This document shows, in pieces, positions 43,658 through 54,699 of a DNA stretch of 64,000 nucleotides. Under the pieces are notes generated by a model. It was not told where the DNA came from. It did not search any database and was given only the letters and a program-made list of their open reading frames with translations. This DNA is from Adiantum capillus-veneris (lineage: Eukaryota; Streptophyta; Polypodiopsida; Polypodiales; Pteridaceae). Location of the stretch: contig CM043949.1 of the NCBI GenBank assembly GCA_014529385.2, forward strand, positions 144,045,242 through 144,109,241. The letters are read 5' to 3'. The position numbers were made by a program, and so were the translations under genes. The first letter of the stretch is position 1. Every line of letters starts with the position of its first letter.

Positions 43658-44760
43658 TTGTTCATAGGGGCGACTCTTGGATGCGGGGGCTGCGGTCCTA
43701 GCACAGGAGGTGGTAGCGGTGTAGCTTGTACAACATTTTGAGATCTAGGGACCATGTGTTGCGGTAGTTGCTCAACAGGTGGAGTAGGCATCAATACAGG
43801 AGCTCGAGGCGCATCCGTCCAGGCTACAGGTGGTCTATTTGCCATCATACGTTTGATCATTAAACAATCCTTAGCTTGGTGACCATACCTACCACATGCG
43901 TTGCAAGTTCCATTAAATTTTACTCTAAACGTAGGGCACTCACTAGTGCTATGTGGACCTAAGCAAATGGAACACCATTGTTGCTCCCTTCTTGGATACA
44001 TGTGACTATTTTGAGGGGGTCGATTATCCTTAAGAGACTCTTGGATTGCCTTGGTGAGGTCTGTCAAGAATGTCTCAAATACCTTTGGCTCATTGGCAAT
44101 GGGCTTTGCAGTCATGGGTTCATACTCAATGGCTTGTGAGCTAGTGGATCTCGTGTCAGTAGACACCCTCATGCCTGCTATCATCAAGTTGTCCTCTAAT
44201 TGGATTGCATTGGCAGTGACATCTTCCCAGGTTGTGATACCTCTAATCACTAGTCCATTATAGATTCCTTCATTCCTCAACCCTCGAATGAATCGATCAA
44301 GCAGTTGGTTATTGTTGAAGCGCTCATTTACAGGGCAGCGAGAGTTTAAGTGCTTTAGACGACTAATGAAGTCCCTTACTGACTCTCCTTCCTTACGTTC
44401 GGCCTTCTGTAGCTGAGATGCTACACCCCAAAGCACACCTTCTCGTATGTACTCCTTTAGAAACAACCTTCGAAGGGTAGGGTAGATTGTTTTCTCGTCC
44501 ACCCTTAGGGTCCTATACCAATCTCCAGCCTTCCCACTTAATGTCAAGCTTAAGGCATTGCACTTATGTAGTTCGTTGCGTTCCCCTAAGGAATCACATA
44601 CTTGTTCAAACACTTCAATGTGTTTCCTAGCATCTTCGTCCCCATTGAATTTTTGCGTGAGTTTGGCAATTTGTACTGCCTTACTTCTAGGCTCTCTATC
44701 AGATGCATGACGCATATTTTCCGCGATAGATCGACCTATGGTTTGAGCAAACGCTGCCAA
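43606..44760 (-). CDS. Gag of E with first pair of zinc knuckles (384 codons)
   Basis: Particle protein. The core matches the retrotransposon gag pattern: KLTQKFNGDEDARKHIEVFE, ALSLTLSGKAGDWYRTL, LRRLFLKEYI, GESVRDFISRLKHLNSRC and LLDRFIRGLR. Knuckles CSICLGPHSTSEC (C-x2-C-x3-H-x4-C) and CNACGRYGHQAKDC (the standard C-x2-C-x4-H-x4-C) follow near 43990-43870, then a proline-rich tail. This frame is open throughout, which is striking in a region of dead elements. Confidence 0.88.
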   Translation of the reverse strand: MAAFAQTIGRSIAENMRHASDREPRSKAVQIAKLTQKFNGDEDARKHIEVFEQVCDSLGERNELHKCNALSLTLSGKAGDWYRTLRVDEKTIYPTLRRLFLKEYIREGVLWGVASQLQKAERKEGESVRDFISRLKHLNSRCPVNERFNNNQLLDRFIRGLRNEGIYNGLVIRGITTWEDVTANAIQLEDNLMIAGMRVSTDTRSTSSQAIEYEPMTAKPIANEPKVFETFLTDLTKAIQESLKDNRPPQNSHMYPRREQQWCSICLGPHSTSECPTFRVKFNGTCNACGRYGHQAKDCLMIKRMMANRPPVAWTDAPRAPVLMPTPPVEQLPQHMVPRSQNVVQATPLPPPVLGPQPPHPRVAPMNKWVASHQMLMQMAVRRK

Positions 44761-44765
44761 GTCAC

Positions 44766-45032
44766 CTATGTGAGGAGGCAGGGCGGTGGAGGTACTCTTG
44801 GAATCATATGTGGGAGAGGAACGGGTACCGGTCTTGGCATATGTGTGGATGATGCAGGATATGGAACATAACCGGGCATAGGTCCACTCGGATAAGAGCT
44901 AGGGAGCGGCACTCGAGGAGCATAAGCAAGTGGTACAATTGGAGGTGTGGGGGCCATGTGTGCATAAGGGGCTAGAGGCACATATGGTCGAGGCCCCATA
45001 TTAGGTATACTGCACAAACTAGGTAGTGGCAC
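44766..45032 (-). pseudogene. Proline-rich N-terminal extension of E gag
   Basis: 88 codons rich in Pro, with repeats such as PLAPYAHMAPTPPIVPLAYA. A one-base shift near 44775 would join it to the gag frame (PPHIGDLAAFAQ). The start at 45032 is near the edge of recognisable E sequence. Confidence 0.65.
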
Positions 45033-45039
45033 TGCCTAA

Positions 45040-45337
45040 AAAGATGTCATGGTACAGTTTTGCATCTGGAACAACCCTTGGAATCCTGCAACTGCAGTTG
45101 CAAAATTTTTGTCCACAATTCATAAAAGTGAGCTTATACAGCCATGGCACCAAAGGCCAAATGCAACAATTTCATCACCAAAAAATGAGATCATGAACTG
45201 TACATCTGTCATCCAGTAAATTTGACTACAAGTACAAGTCTAGCAAAGTGCAGATACAAGCAAAAGATTCTTCTTGTATAGGTAGATAAAGTGCATCAAC
45301 AAGTGTGAAAGAGCTTCATTTGCAGCAGTTATGCACA
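45040..45337. other. Unassigned junction between E and Copia D
   Basis: No coding signal recognised on either strand. Confidence 0.5.
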
Positions 45338-46575
45338 ATCTTTCCAACTCCCTGAACTGGATAAGAGGCATTGTTGGCACAAGTGACTAAATTCCCATGA
45401 GAAACAGACTCAAGAGAGGTGAACAATCACTATGTGAGGTAATGTGCTTTGTAGCACCACTGTCAAAATACCACACATGTGAATCTGTAGCAACTGACAT
45501 GCATGCATCATGGACATAGGATTGTAAGTGCACTCTGCACTAAAGCCCATTCTGCATCAACATCAACATCAATATCACAGTCTCCTTTCATAGAAGACTC
45601 AACAATGGCTGCATTTGTAGTGGAACCAGCATTTGCAGTGGAACCACCCTCTTTCTTCTTAGCCTCTTTGGCCTTCAACTTAGGACACTGCGCTTGGATC
45701 AGGTGATAATTAGCTTTATAATAATGACAATGCATCTTCTTTTTGCCCTTATCACCAGAATTTCCAGACGAATTGCTTCTAGCTTCTAGAAGCATTAGGA
45801 ACAGAAGTTTGCCACTCGCAACAGAACCATGAGAAGTGACTGCATTGCTGTTACCACCTTTCTTTGAGAAGCAATAAAAGCTTGTTCCACTGCATGCTGC
45901 CTGTTTTGTTTTTTCTGGAAAGTGACTCTTGCAACAGCAATGTGCATAATGCATCAAATTTGACAAAACTTGATTTCCTTGGGTCATAAGTCTTCAAGTA
46001 CTAGAAAAAAATCTGGTAAGAATCTGTAAGACATCAAGAACAGTCTACACAAGGGAACTGTATGAAATGACTTCACCTGCAGAAATAAGTTTCTCATTGA
46101 TATCCTTGACACCGGCAAGGAAAGTGTCCATATCATCTTCCTCATGCATATCTTTGATTCCAGCTCTTTACGGCAGCAAAGCAATTTTAGCCTCATTGCA
46201 GCTTACATAAAGACCTGCTAGAATATCCCAAGCGTGTTTTGCAGAGTTCGTTGAATGAATGTGAGGAGTAATGGTGCGCTTCACAGACAACGCAATCGAC
46301 GCATGAGCCTGCGCATCCTTTATATCCCAACGATCTTGTTCTATCATAGGCAAAACAACTCTAATAGCAGCAATCCTTGCAGCAAGACCTGCAACATCCT
46401 CAACATCACCTACATCCTCAGAACCAGGACGTACATCAATGCCCTACACAATATTCTAGACGTCCTTTGACACAAGAACATGTCGCATCATGTAAGCCCA
46501 CATAGGGTAATTGTCCCCATCCAATCTGTCCTCAACGACAAACATCTTGAACACATCTGTGTTGTTGTCAGCCAT
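45338..46575 (-). pseudogene. Copia D gag and protease start
   Basis: The start is the ATG at 46575: MADNNTDVFKMFVVE followed by RLDGDNYPMWAYMMRHVLV, the typical Copia gag N-terminus. The next frame, 46353-46168, has ILAGLYVSCNEAK preceded by WDIKDAQAHASIALS. 45987-45508 has a Lys/Gly-rich segment with CHYYKANYHLIQAQC, a degenerate knuckle with the second Cys replaced by Tyr. The protease shows VWYFDSGATKHIT (about 45475-45440), with a canonical D-S-G-A site. Frameshifts separate the parts. Confidence 0.9.
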
Positions 46576-46926
46576 GGAAAATTCTTGGACCTGATGTGAA
46601 ATCTGTCCAAAATGAGGAGAAACTGAGTGAGACCAGCATGTGCTATATAGCACAACCTGTAGTAGACTGTATAGGGCCTGTTATGCAGAAAACGGCACTG
46701 ACAAAAATTCTGCACGAAATGACAAAATTGCATGTGCAGACATGCCTGTAGTGGAAACGAAGGCCGAAATGAGCCCAAATAAAAAATATGAGCAGATTAA
46801 TCTCTACGAGCTTACCCAAATTTTTTGTCCACCTGCGAATGCTCGTCAAAGCTCATAGAAATCAGAGAAAGTGAGCAGGCATGTGTTGGAGTTGCTGGCG
46901 ACTAAGCCCGGGAGTATATAACCTGC

Positions 46927-46938
46927 TCTAATACCAAT
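46927..46938 (-). promoter_or_regulatory. Primer-binding site of Copia D
   Basis: The minus strand reads TGGTATTAGAGC, the initiator-Met site with one C-to-T change, a few bases inside the LTR end TTCCAACA. Confidence 0.85.
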
Positions 46939-46940
46939 TT

Positions 46941-47222
46941 TGTTGGAATTAGGGTTGTAGAGAATGGCACACAGCTTGGAGAAGACGAAGGAAGCTCAAG
47001 GCACACAATTGAGAGTATGTAAGTTAGTGTACAATGGAAAGATAAATAGCCTAGAGTGATGGGCATATATACAATGCACGGGAAAAAAAACCTCCTAAAG
47101 AGGGAAAAATGGCCCGGCGCGGTTCTAGTGTGTTCACACACATCACTACCACAGGTATATGGTAACACATGAGAGCAATGCATACAACTCAAAGTGTCGT
47201 ATTCTTGGGATACTAGTCCACA
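46941..47222 (-). repeat. 5' LTR of Copia D (about 282 bp)
   Basis: Minus strand: TGTGGACTAG (47222) to TAATTCCAACA (46941). TATA-like GTATATATG at about 47064-47072. The outer end is tentative, since there is no second LTR to compare. Confidence 0.6.
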
Positions 47223-47266
47223 TGGTTGAGATTTTAATAATCAGCCTTTCCGATGAGCTTCATTAC

Positions 47267-47748
47267 TTACCTTGAATCCCGTGTAGTATGGGCAGTCCAC
47301 ATTAACACATCTGAGATGTCCAACACATCTGATGAATCGCAGAACACCCATAAAGGAATTTGAACTACAAGTGACGTACTCTGTCCACATATGACTATCG
47401 TGTCATTGACCATCCCTGTCATTCCAAAAGAGTCACCTATAGTTGGAAGCTCAAATGCCACATATCCATTGTAATAAGTAGGCAACTCATTTACTTTGAC
47501 AATCTCTCTGATATGATTAAGGGAGTTAAACAATAACTTTGTCTAGGCAATGCTCGGATCATTTCTATTACACTTGTGATAGGTTTTGAGGGTTCTTCTA
47601 GATATGAATCTAAGGGGATAGGAGCCTCAGAGCTACCAACACCAAAAACTTTGTAGAACTGACAGTGTTCATGATCAAGCAAACACCCTTCTTCCCCAGT
47701 GCTTGTTGCAATCGCCTCTAACTTCACGTGCTCACCGGACAGGGTCAA
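47267..47748 (-). other. Two overlapping open frames, unknown
   Basis: 47748-47491 and 47533-47267 on the minus strand, 85 and 88 codons, probably one coding stretch split by a frameshift. They contain ITSVIEMIRALP and VKVNELPTYYNGYVAFELP. Composition looks protein-coding but no family is recognised. Possibly a retroelement relic. Confidence 0.4.
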
Positions 47749-47749
47749 A

Positions 47750-48846
47750 GGATGAAGGCTAACATTGATGTGTCCAATGCAAAATGACTTCTAATATTAC
47801 CAATGGAGTTCATATATGTCTTTTATCAGACATAAGGACAAGCTTCTGTGATTTAGAAGGGCCAAAAATTGTAATATGCCTAAACATTGTGAAGAAACAG
47901 TCCTTAGGATAGTGCTTTGCTATATTCAAAGAAGACTAACAAATTTATACTATTTCAAAAATCTTTATCCTTTTTGGCTCATCAATGCATCGCATTGAAG
48001 ACTCAAATTTCTTGAAATGGCGAGTAAAGAGTAGAATATCTTCTAAAGAGGATTTCTCTTATTTTATCATATTATCATTTTTGATTGCCGAAATGAGATC
48101 TTCTAGTATAGCTTGAGATTTTAAAAATTCTAATATACACCTCTATATACTCAAATTCAAATATCCTTTGTTAACATTAATCATAAACATTTTTCAATGA
48201 AATTAAAAGGTGATTTAATTGAGAATGTTAGAGGTGAAGTGAGGAGAAACAAATAGGAAAAACAGTGAGAGTGTTGGAGAAGTGGAGAATCTATGGTAGA
48301 TTGCTCCCAGCTCCTCCCAGGACATCACCCCCTCCTCTGGCCTCGTCCTGTCATCCACCTTAGTCCTCACGCCGCTCACATGGCATGGCGCTCAAATGCA
48401 CACATTCCAAGGGATCTGCATCGACGCGGATCCCTTTAAATTGCTTTTGTGTCATGCTTTAATGTCAACTTTTTGTGTCGCCTTCAAGGGATCTACGTCA
48501 AAGTTTCCTTAGGACGATTTCATAGGGGCCTCATTGTGTGCGATTCCATGCATTTTGAAAGCCTGTGATTGCATGAACATGACATCAAACAAGGGGATTG
48601 CACGAACATGACGTCAAGCAAGAGGACTGCACGAACATTGGGTGCATATTGGGCTTCAAAATTTTAAAGGGAAAAACCAGTCATTAGATATTTAAAAGGA
48701 AAAAACCAGTCATCAAAAGTGCATGGCGTGGTCGTGTGGGAGGCACAAAAGGAAAGCGTGGGATCCCAGGCGTGTAATTTGTTAGCTGCGAAATGCAATC
48801 ACATAGGTGTAACCTGCTGAGTGGAGGGGTCCAAAAAAATAAATGG

Positions 48847-48881
<35 letters not shown>

Positions 48882-49306
48882 TCGACTTCTCTTTCTCCTC
48901 TCCTCTCCTCTCTCTCTCTCTTACGCACGTAGTCTCTTATCCCTTCGAACTGCATCATAGAATTGGGGACATGCTGAGGAAATGCTTTCTAATTGCAAGT
49001 CATCTACTAGGTAGGATAGTTTTTGGACACGTGCAGACTAGTGCCGACAAGAGCCACATGGACATTTGCTGCCATTTGTTGTCACATGTGAGGACTGCAT
49101 TGTGAGTTTGCACTTACTTGAGGATTTAGCTTCGCCATGAAGCTTGCTATAAAGTAGCTGAAGGGATCTTCGTCAACACAAATCCCTCCGGATTGCTTCC
49201 TTGTGTATTTCATGGTGAGCTTAATTGTGCAGATAGAATTTTTGGAAGTAGCTAGTATTGAATGGCTTTCTGTTTGGTATTTGTTTTTACTAGTTTTCCA
49301 TATGTT
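47750..49306. other. Unassigned DNA with short tandem motifs and (CA)n
   Basis: No gene recognised. (CA)n at 48849-48879; short local duplications such as GCACGAACATGACGTCAAGCA near 48570-48640; GGGATCTRCRTC-like copies at about 48412, 48488 and 49163. Confidence 0.6.
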
Positions 49307-49650
49307 ATAAATCCTTAAGTGAGGTGGATCCTGAGGATCCTTATGTATTATTTGAAATTTTGTCCTTGAACAAAGGAGACTGTGGTCAATTCTTTATTGA
49401 AGTCACTAAAAGTTACGTCTGTGTAGATTTAATAAAAATCACGCTTGCTATCATGTACTTTGCAGGATAGTTTTATAAAGAGAATGCTATGTTTTAAAAT
49501 TATTTTCAAGATGGAATAAATCCTTAAGTGAGGTGGATTTTGGGGATCCGTATGTACGTTTTGAAATTTTGTCCAATATACAAAGGAGACCATGGCCAAT
49601 TTTCTTATTACTTGAGCTCACTAAAAGTTGTGTCAGTGTGGGTTTTCTAA
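49307..49650. repeat. Direct repeat of about 125 bp, 209 bp apart
   Basis: ATAAATCCTTAAGTGAGGTG begins both at 49307 and at 49516; similarity continues through TTTGAAATTTTGTCC and CACTAAAAGTT. Confidence 0.85.
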
Positions 49651-49769
49651 ACTCTTTTGTGTCCCTATGGTATTGTTGCAGTCCAAGATCTAGAGGTCGT
49701 TCTAGCAGGAGGGTACTTGATACCTTGCCAATGGAACATATGATTCTATAGACCAAATCAACTCTGTGT

Positions 49770-52465
49770 CTGGTACGAAAATGGGAACCAGTCAGGATTT
49801 GCTTGACGACGATGTGATGTCACCGAGATGGGACAAGGTTCATTACATGAGGTAGATCCCATCTTGGCGGCTGAAGAGTAATTTGCAGATAGTGCCTTGG
49901 GAGATAAGAGATGAGGTTACTGCAGCTAGTGAGCCAAAAGATGAATCCAATGCATTTACGCATAAAGGTGCAGATATTTTGGCTTCCACTAGACTCTTTA
50001 GCTGCTTTGGATTGCCCCACTATCCCTCTTTGTCATCTCTATCCATATGCAAGAGTTCGAGGTTTAAGAGACGATTTAAGTGATTTGAAGTCAGGTTTTG
50101 CTAAAGAAGGCGACATGCAAGAAAAGGGGTCCTTCATTGTTTCCTTGTGGACATGTCAGAAAGAAGAAAAACGGTCACATGTGAGAGTTACTTTTCAATT
50201 TTACTTTGCGATCTACTTGGATTTTATTTTTGTTATACATTTGAACAAGAAATCTTATGTAGGTGAGGTTATGAAGGAGTGGGATCCATTGTGGGCAGAG
50301 GTCAATGAGGAGTTTCAAATGGAGTTGCAAAATAATCCAATGTTGTCAGATTTTGTCGATCACACATTTTTTCGTTTGGGAGGGAAATCATCGAGACTCA
50401 AGCCATTAAAGAAAAAATTTCCACATCAAAAGATAAGCATTGCAAAGTTCTTTGTACTATTATCGATCCTATTAAAGCGCCAAAGATTGCCTTGCTCAGC
50501 AATCTACAAAGAATGAACTTGTAAGTGCTCTTTGTTGTTTTTGTGAGAAATTGAGTTTTATCCTTGTATTTTAAGCAAATATGAAATTTTGAATGTTTTT
50601 TTTTTGGTGTGACTAGCATGAATTCCCATTCTCTTGTCACTATGCATCTTCGGATGAGATTGTGAATTTGACTCACATTTGTGCTGCCGATCCTAATGTA
50701 TACTTAAAAACCCTACTAGAGAAAGATAAAAAATTGATAGCAGTTGTAGAAAAAGGGTGAGGAACCTTGGTATCCATTGACACGAAAATATCTTGCACGT
50801 CTTGTGTATGATGTGAGTAGAATGCTCTCTCCTCTTTTATATTCAATACATGTAATTTTGCAATGATTGTTAATTCCTTAAGCTTTTGATAGGTGCAAAT
50901 GACCAAGGAATATAACATAAGGGTTGATCAGCTCTCTTGTGAAAGCTTGGCTAAAGAGGATTTAAAGAAAGAGGAGAAGAAAATTTATCATGACTTCACT
51001 ACAAAGTATAGTGACAAGATTGGAAAGGTATTCTTTTATATTTGTAAGTTTTGTTGTGTTCATAGTATGGTTTTAAATTACACACATCTGATGAACATAT
51101 TCTTTTGTTTTGTAAGCTTCTTAACATTGTGGATCCACACTCGGGTTCAAATTGGCTTGGCAAAGTCTTGTCATTGCGGTGGGGCCTTGGAAGTTGGGCA
51201 GCATTGGAGAAGATTAACTTAATTGCTGTTGTGGATGCTCCAATAAAAAACAAGGTGTTATGGTTATCTCTTTTAGAGGCAGACAATCTCGCTAGGATAG
51301 CATATGGCATCAAAAGGAGATGTTGCTTATAGAACATGAGACTTTTCCTTTCACTAGATCTTATTGCTTTGAATCAAGTATTAAGTTGTTCTTCAATTTG
51401 CTTTTGTATCCACTCAAGCTGGCTTCGTACAGAGGGTCTCTTGGCTAGGGTCTATGATAGAGCATCACAATTGGTGAGAGATATGTTGGGTACATGTGGA
51501 GATATTGTATTGTCAGCTGATTGTACCCTAATGTTTTACTTTGAGGAGATAAAGCTTGAGGCTAGGCCACATCTCTTCCCTTTCGAGGTATCTTTGGAAA
51601 TGAGAACAAAAGATGCTGATTGTACCCTTATGTTTTATTTGAGGAGATAAAGCTTGAGGCTAGGCCACATCTCTTCCCTTTGGAGGTATCTTTGGAAATG
51701 AGAACAAAAGATGTTGATAAACAAGCATTCAAAAAGCTAGATACTTTGCGTATGGCTGCACAAAGATTGACATACATGTATTTTTGTTTTCAAGGCATTA
51801 TGTAAATAAATAAATTTTATTTATAGAAGTGTACGAATAATGTATCCATTGTCTTTTTTGTTAAGATTCTTGAACTTTTTGGTGTCGCAAAAGATTCTTC
51901 CTTTGATTCCACTACTTGCTAGAAAGTGGACAGAATTGAACATACCTGATTCATGTATGTATTAAGAGAATTTACAGAAGCTTTCTTAATGGGAGATTGA
52001 AGCTTGCTCTTGGTGGATGGACATGGAGAAAGGCCATGTTCTAGCTTGTGAGAGAGATCTCAGAGATGCGATTGGAGGCCACTCCCAGTAAATAGGTTTG
52101 AAATTGTGTCTTCATGATGCTGGTGATCCTGCAGATGTAGGCCTGCTAACACTCATCCCGCATAACCTAATAAGGTCCGGGCCGGGAGATATTCAACGAC
52201 TCCCTCATCACTCCTCCGTGCCATGTTTATCAGGAGCCGCACAAGCATTTTCTTGGATTTTGGATGCGAGGCTGCACTTGTGTTGGCGGCATGTGCAGCT
52301 TCGGGTCAAGTGTGTGGTTCTTTGGATTTTGATGATAGTATTATTACAGGCTTTGTGCAGTCTATGTTCCATCACAAAAAGCGGAGCATGGAGGAGGCTT
52401 CAGTGCCTATTGATTTGGAGGATGAGGGTGATAGGCCTATGGGTGGGAACCCTTTTGATGACTAG
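49770..52465 (+). pseudogene. Spliced gene remnant of unknown family
   Basis: Several coding-like blocks with plausible plant introns. Block 50265-50515 follows an acceptor TTATGTAG and encodes EVMKEWDPLWAEVNEEFQME. Block 50634-50812 (DPNVYLKTLLEKDKKLIAVV, then after a one-base slip EEPWYPLTRKYLARLVYD) ends at GTGAGT. It continues in frame at 50893 (VQMTKEYNIRVDQLSCESL) to GTATTC at 51028, and again in frame at 51117 (LLNIVDPHSGSNWLGKVLS) to TAG 51332. Later blocks are 51480-51804 and 52223-52465, the last ending RPMGGNPFDD. Two introns that keep frame argue for a real spliced ancestor. I cannot name the family; a transposase or a host gene fragment are both possible. Confidence 0.5.
51516..51712 (+). 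repeat. 99 bp tandem duplication
   Basis: GCTGATTGTACCC begins at 51516 and again at 51615; the units differ at few bases and the second lost one base (TTTTATTT against TTTTACTTT), which breaks the frame. It duplicates the encoded block EEIKLEARPHLFPFEVSLEM. Confidence 0.92.
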
Positions 52466-52756
52466 TGAGGCTCCCATTCCATAGCTGGACTTTTATATAC
52501 TTTTTGCTATCATATATGTGTTTTGGTACTCCTGTGCCATTGTGTGTCTAATAATCTATTACTATGTCTTGATGGTTGTAAAAGGTGCCATTAAACTCAT
52601 TGGCTAGTTTATAATTTTTTGTGAAGTATATTACCCGTGTATATTGAAGCGGAGGCGGACGAGACAGATGGCGTTTGATGGTCGCTTTGATTTGGAACTT
52701 CGTGAGAAACCTCCTATATGCAACATATTTATTGATGATGAATGAGCTCTTTATAC
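52466..52756. other. 3' flank of the unknown gene remnant
   Basis: AT-rich, no coding signal. Nothing further recognised. Confidence 0.5.
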
Positions 52757-52757
52757 G

Positions 52758-53090
52758 AGTTTCCGTTTGTAGATTTTCCAATGTACTCTCTTGATAATAA
52801 AGAATGAATTGGGTCTATACAATTCTTGCATGGTTCAAGGTTGCAAGATTAATGGAATCATCTTTTTTTGCATTATATTTGTCTATTTTATATCAATTTG
52901 TGTTCTACAAAGTCAGAACTAGGAGTTTCAGCTTGCAAATTTTGCAATGTTCTCTTTTGATAATAGAGAACGTTTTGGGTCTATAAAATTTTGCATGGTT
53001 CAAGGTTGCAAGATTAATGGTCTCATCTTTTTCTGCATTATATTTGTCTATTTCTTATCACTTTGTCACGTTACAAAGTTAGAACTAGGC
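52758..53090. repeat. Tandem duplication, about 165 bp period
   Basis: GCATGGTTCAAGGTTGCAAG occurs in both units (about 52829 and 52995); the units start GAGTTT at 52758 and 52923 and differ at roughly one base in eight by eye. Confidence 0.88.
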
Positions 53091-53159
53091 CATGGATTTA
53101 AAAGAGGTACTCTATGCTTTCCAATTCGCTTGATTTTTTCATCGCTCAAAATATTTTGC

Positions 53160-53930
53160 TCGCCTTCTTGCGACACTCTGCTCACTGACCATCTTCAAAT
53201 CTTCATGGATAATTTTTTGACATTGTTTGGCACTCAATGCTCCATCCCATTGGAAAATTTGGAGGAGCATCTAGCTGAGCTCTCTGCAATCTTCTTCAAG
53301 TGCCAAGAGGCACGCATTAAGCTCAATCCCAACAAATGCCACTTTTGGTAACGCAAGGTATGCTTTTGGGTCATGTGGTGTGTGTTAAAGGTCTAGCTCC
53401 CGACCCTAAAAAAATCATGGCAATCCTGAGGCTACCCCAGGGTGTTTAGAGCTTTGTAGGCCACAGAAGTTATCATTGTAGTTTCATTTGCATGTATGCT
53501 GATGTTGCCTAACCCTTGACCCGCTTGACTAGTGATGCTGTATTGTTTCAATGGTCCATGGGCTTCATGCTGTATTGTTTCAATGGTCCATGGCTGAAGC
53601 CCAAGCTTTTTCTTACCTCAAAAAGTGCTTGAATAAGGCACCTATTTTAGTTGCTTCAGATTGGTCTCTCTCTTTTTATGTCCATGTGGATGCTTGTCAA
53701 CCTGTTGTGGGTACTGTTTTGACTTAGCCTAGCAAGGACAAAAAATGAGAGCACCTATAGTGGGCAAACAATTTCGTGCTCCCTATAGTGGGTGCTCCTC
53801 AATGCAATACTCACTCCAATAGAAAAAAAACACAACTCAACAATGGACAAGAAACTAAAAGATGCAAGAATAGACTCAAACACCATGGAACTTGACTAAC
53901 ACATGTAACCAATACAGATGCTGGTTGGTA
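53160..53930 (+). pseudogene. Gypsy RT-RNase H fragment
   Basis: Starts inside RT (HLQIFMDNFLTLFGT in place of the usual D-D-F/I-L-V-F-G) and continues with LEEHLAELSAIFFKCQEARI, KLNPNKC, LLGHVVCVKGLAPDPKKI, then the RNase H part FQWS, SYLKKCLNKAPILVASDW and FYVHVDACQPVVGTVL. Frames shift and stops occur. The DD of the polymerase site reads MDN. A 32-base unit with GTATTGTTTCAATGGTCCAT is duplicated at 53535 and 53567. Family differs from F and C by its A-P-D-P-K-K signature. Confidence 0.85.
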
Positions 53931-54699
53931 GCACATTCAACTCCAAGCCCATGACTCATAGGTACCATGGGGATGTTGAGGCTTCAATGTGCAGGGAAAG
54001 TGCAGATGTGTTGTGATGGACCCAAGACTCAAGAGATGCTAGACCATAGAAAGTAGATGATGGAGTATCCCAACCACTAGAACCAACTACAAATAAATAC
54101 AATAATAAAGAGCCACCAACAGCTAGCAAAATATCCCAGTCTAGCAAAGTCTATCTCTTAACTTTGGTGGTAGTGATCTGGCCATGGTGTCCACTAGATC
54201 ACCATCCGTATCACTGCCACATACCGCTACCGAAGCTCAGTCGAGTGTGAGCTCTAGACCAACTATAACTAACTGCCTGTCCTATGCAGGTGACACTCTA
54301 CCTTTGCTGTAGGTTATCGACCACAAGACCACTCACCATCTCAGTGAGAGAAAACACTAAAAACTATGAAAGGAAACTGTAGGTACTAAGTAAGCGGAGC
54401 CAAACTCTTCAAAGCATGTTAAGCAAGATACACCCGTTAGCTGTAATTCTCTCTTTGTCAAGTCAAGTATTGCCTCCATCTCACATCTGGAGATGTCACT
54501 GGTGTTGCTACAACTCCCTTCTAAAAACCCCCATAATGGCAAAGAGTTGATCCAGTACATGGAAATAATTGAAAATTTGAATGCAAGCTTGCAACAGAGA
54601 GACTGGGAATGCAAGCTTGCAAAACTGGGAGAATGGGGAGGTATCCATGAGGAACATCTCAATGAACTGGCGAGGGAGCCACAATTGGAACATAGGGTG
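53931..54699. other. Unassigned DNA
   Basis: No recognised gene. A plus frame at 54493-54726 (LIQYMEIIENLNASLQQRDW) is short and could be a coiled-coil fragment or chance. Confidence 0.45.

Larger units (their letters stand above)
39233..45035 (-). mobile_element. Gag-protease element E lacking reverse transcriptase
   Basis: A minus-strand Gypsy-like coding array of about 4.2 kb: proline-rich N-terminus, gag core, four CCHC knuckles, protease, then a W-x-P-K-rich frame that ends at 40855. No RT, RNase H or integrase is found on either strand between 38346 and 45035. Two purine tracts are possible 3' ends: AAGGAAGGGGGGAG at 40834-40850, followed by TGTTTGCTG, or AGGAAGGGGG near 39235, followed by TGTTAACCC. 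No matching 5' LTR was found, because Copia D abuts at about 45040-45340. Confidence 0.7.
45338..47222 (-). mobile_element. Copia fragment D (5' LTR, gag, protease)
   Basis: Minus strand: LTR, tRNA-Met-like primer site, leader, gag, knuckle region and protease active site, then loss of similarity at about 45340. Integrase, RT and the 3' LTR are absent. Family is distinct from A and B by gag sequence. Confidence 0.85.
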
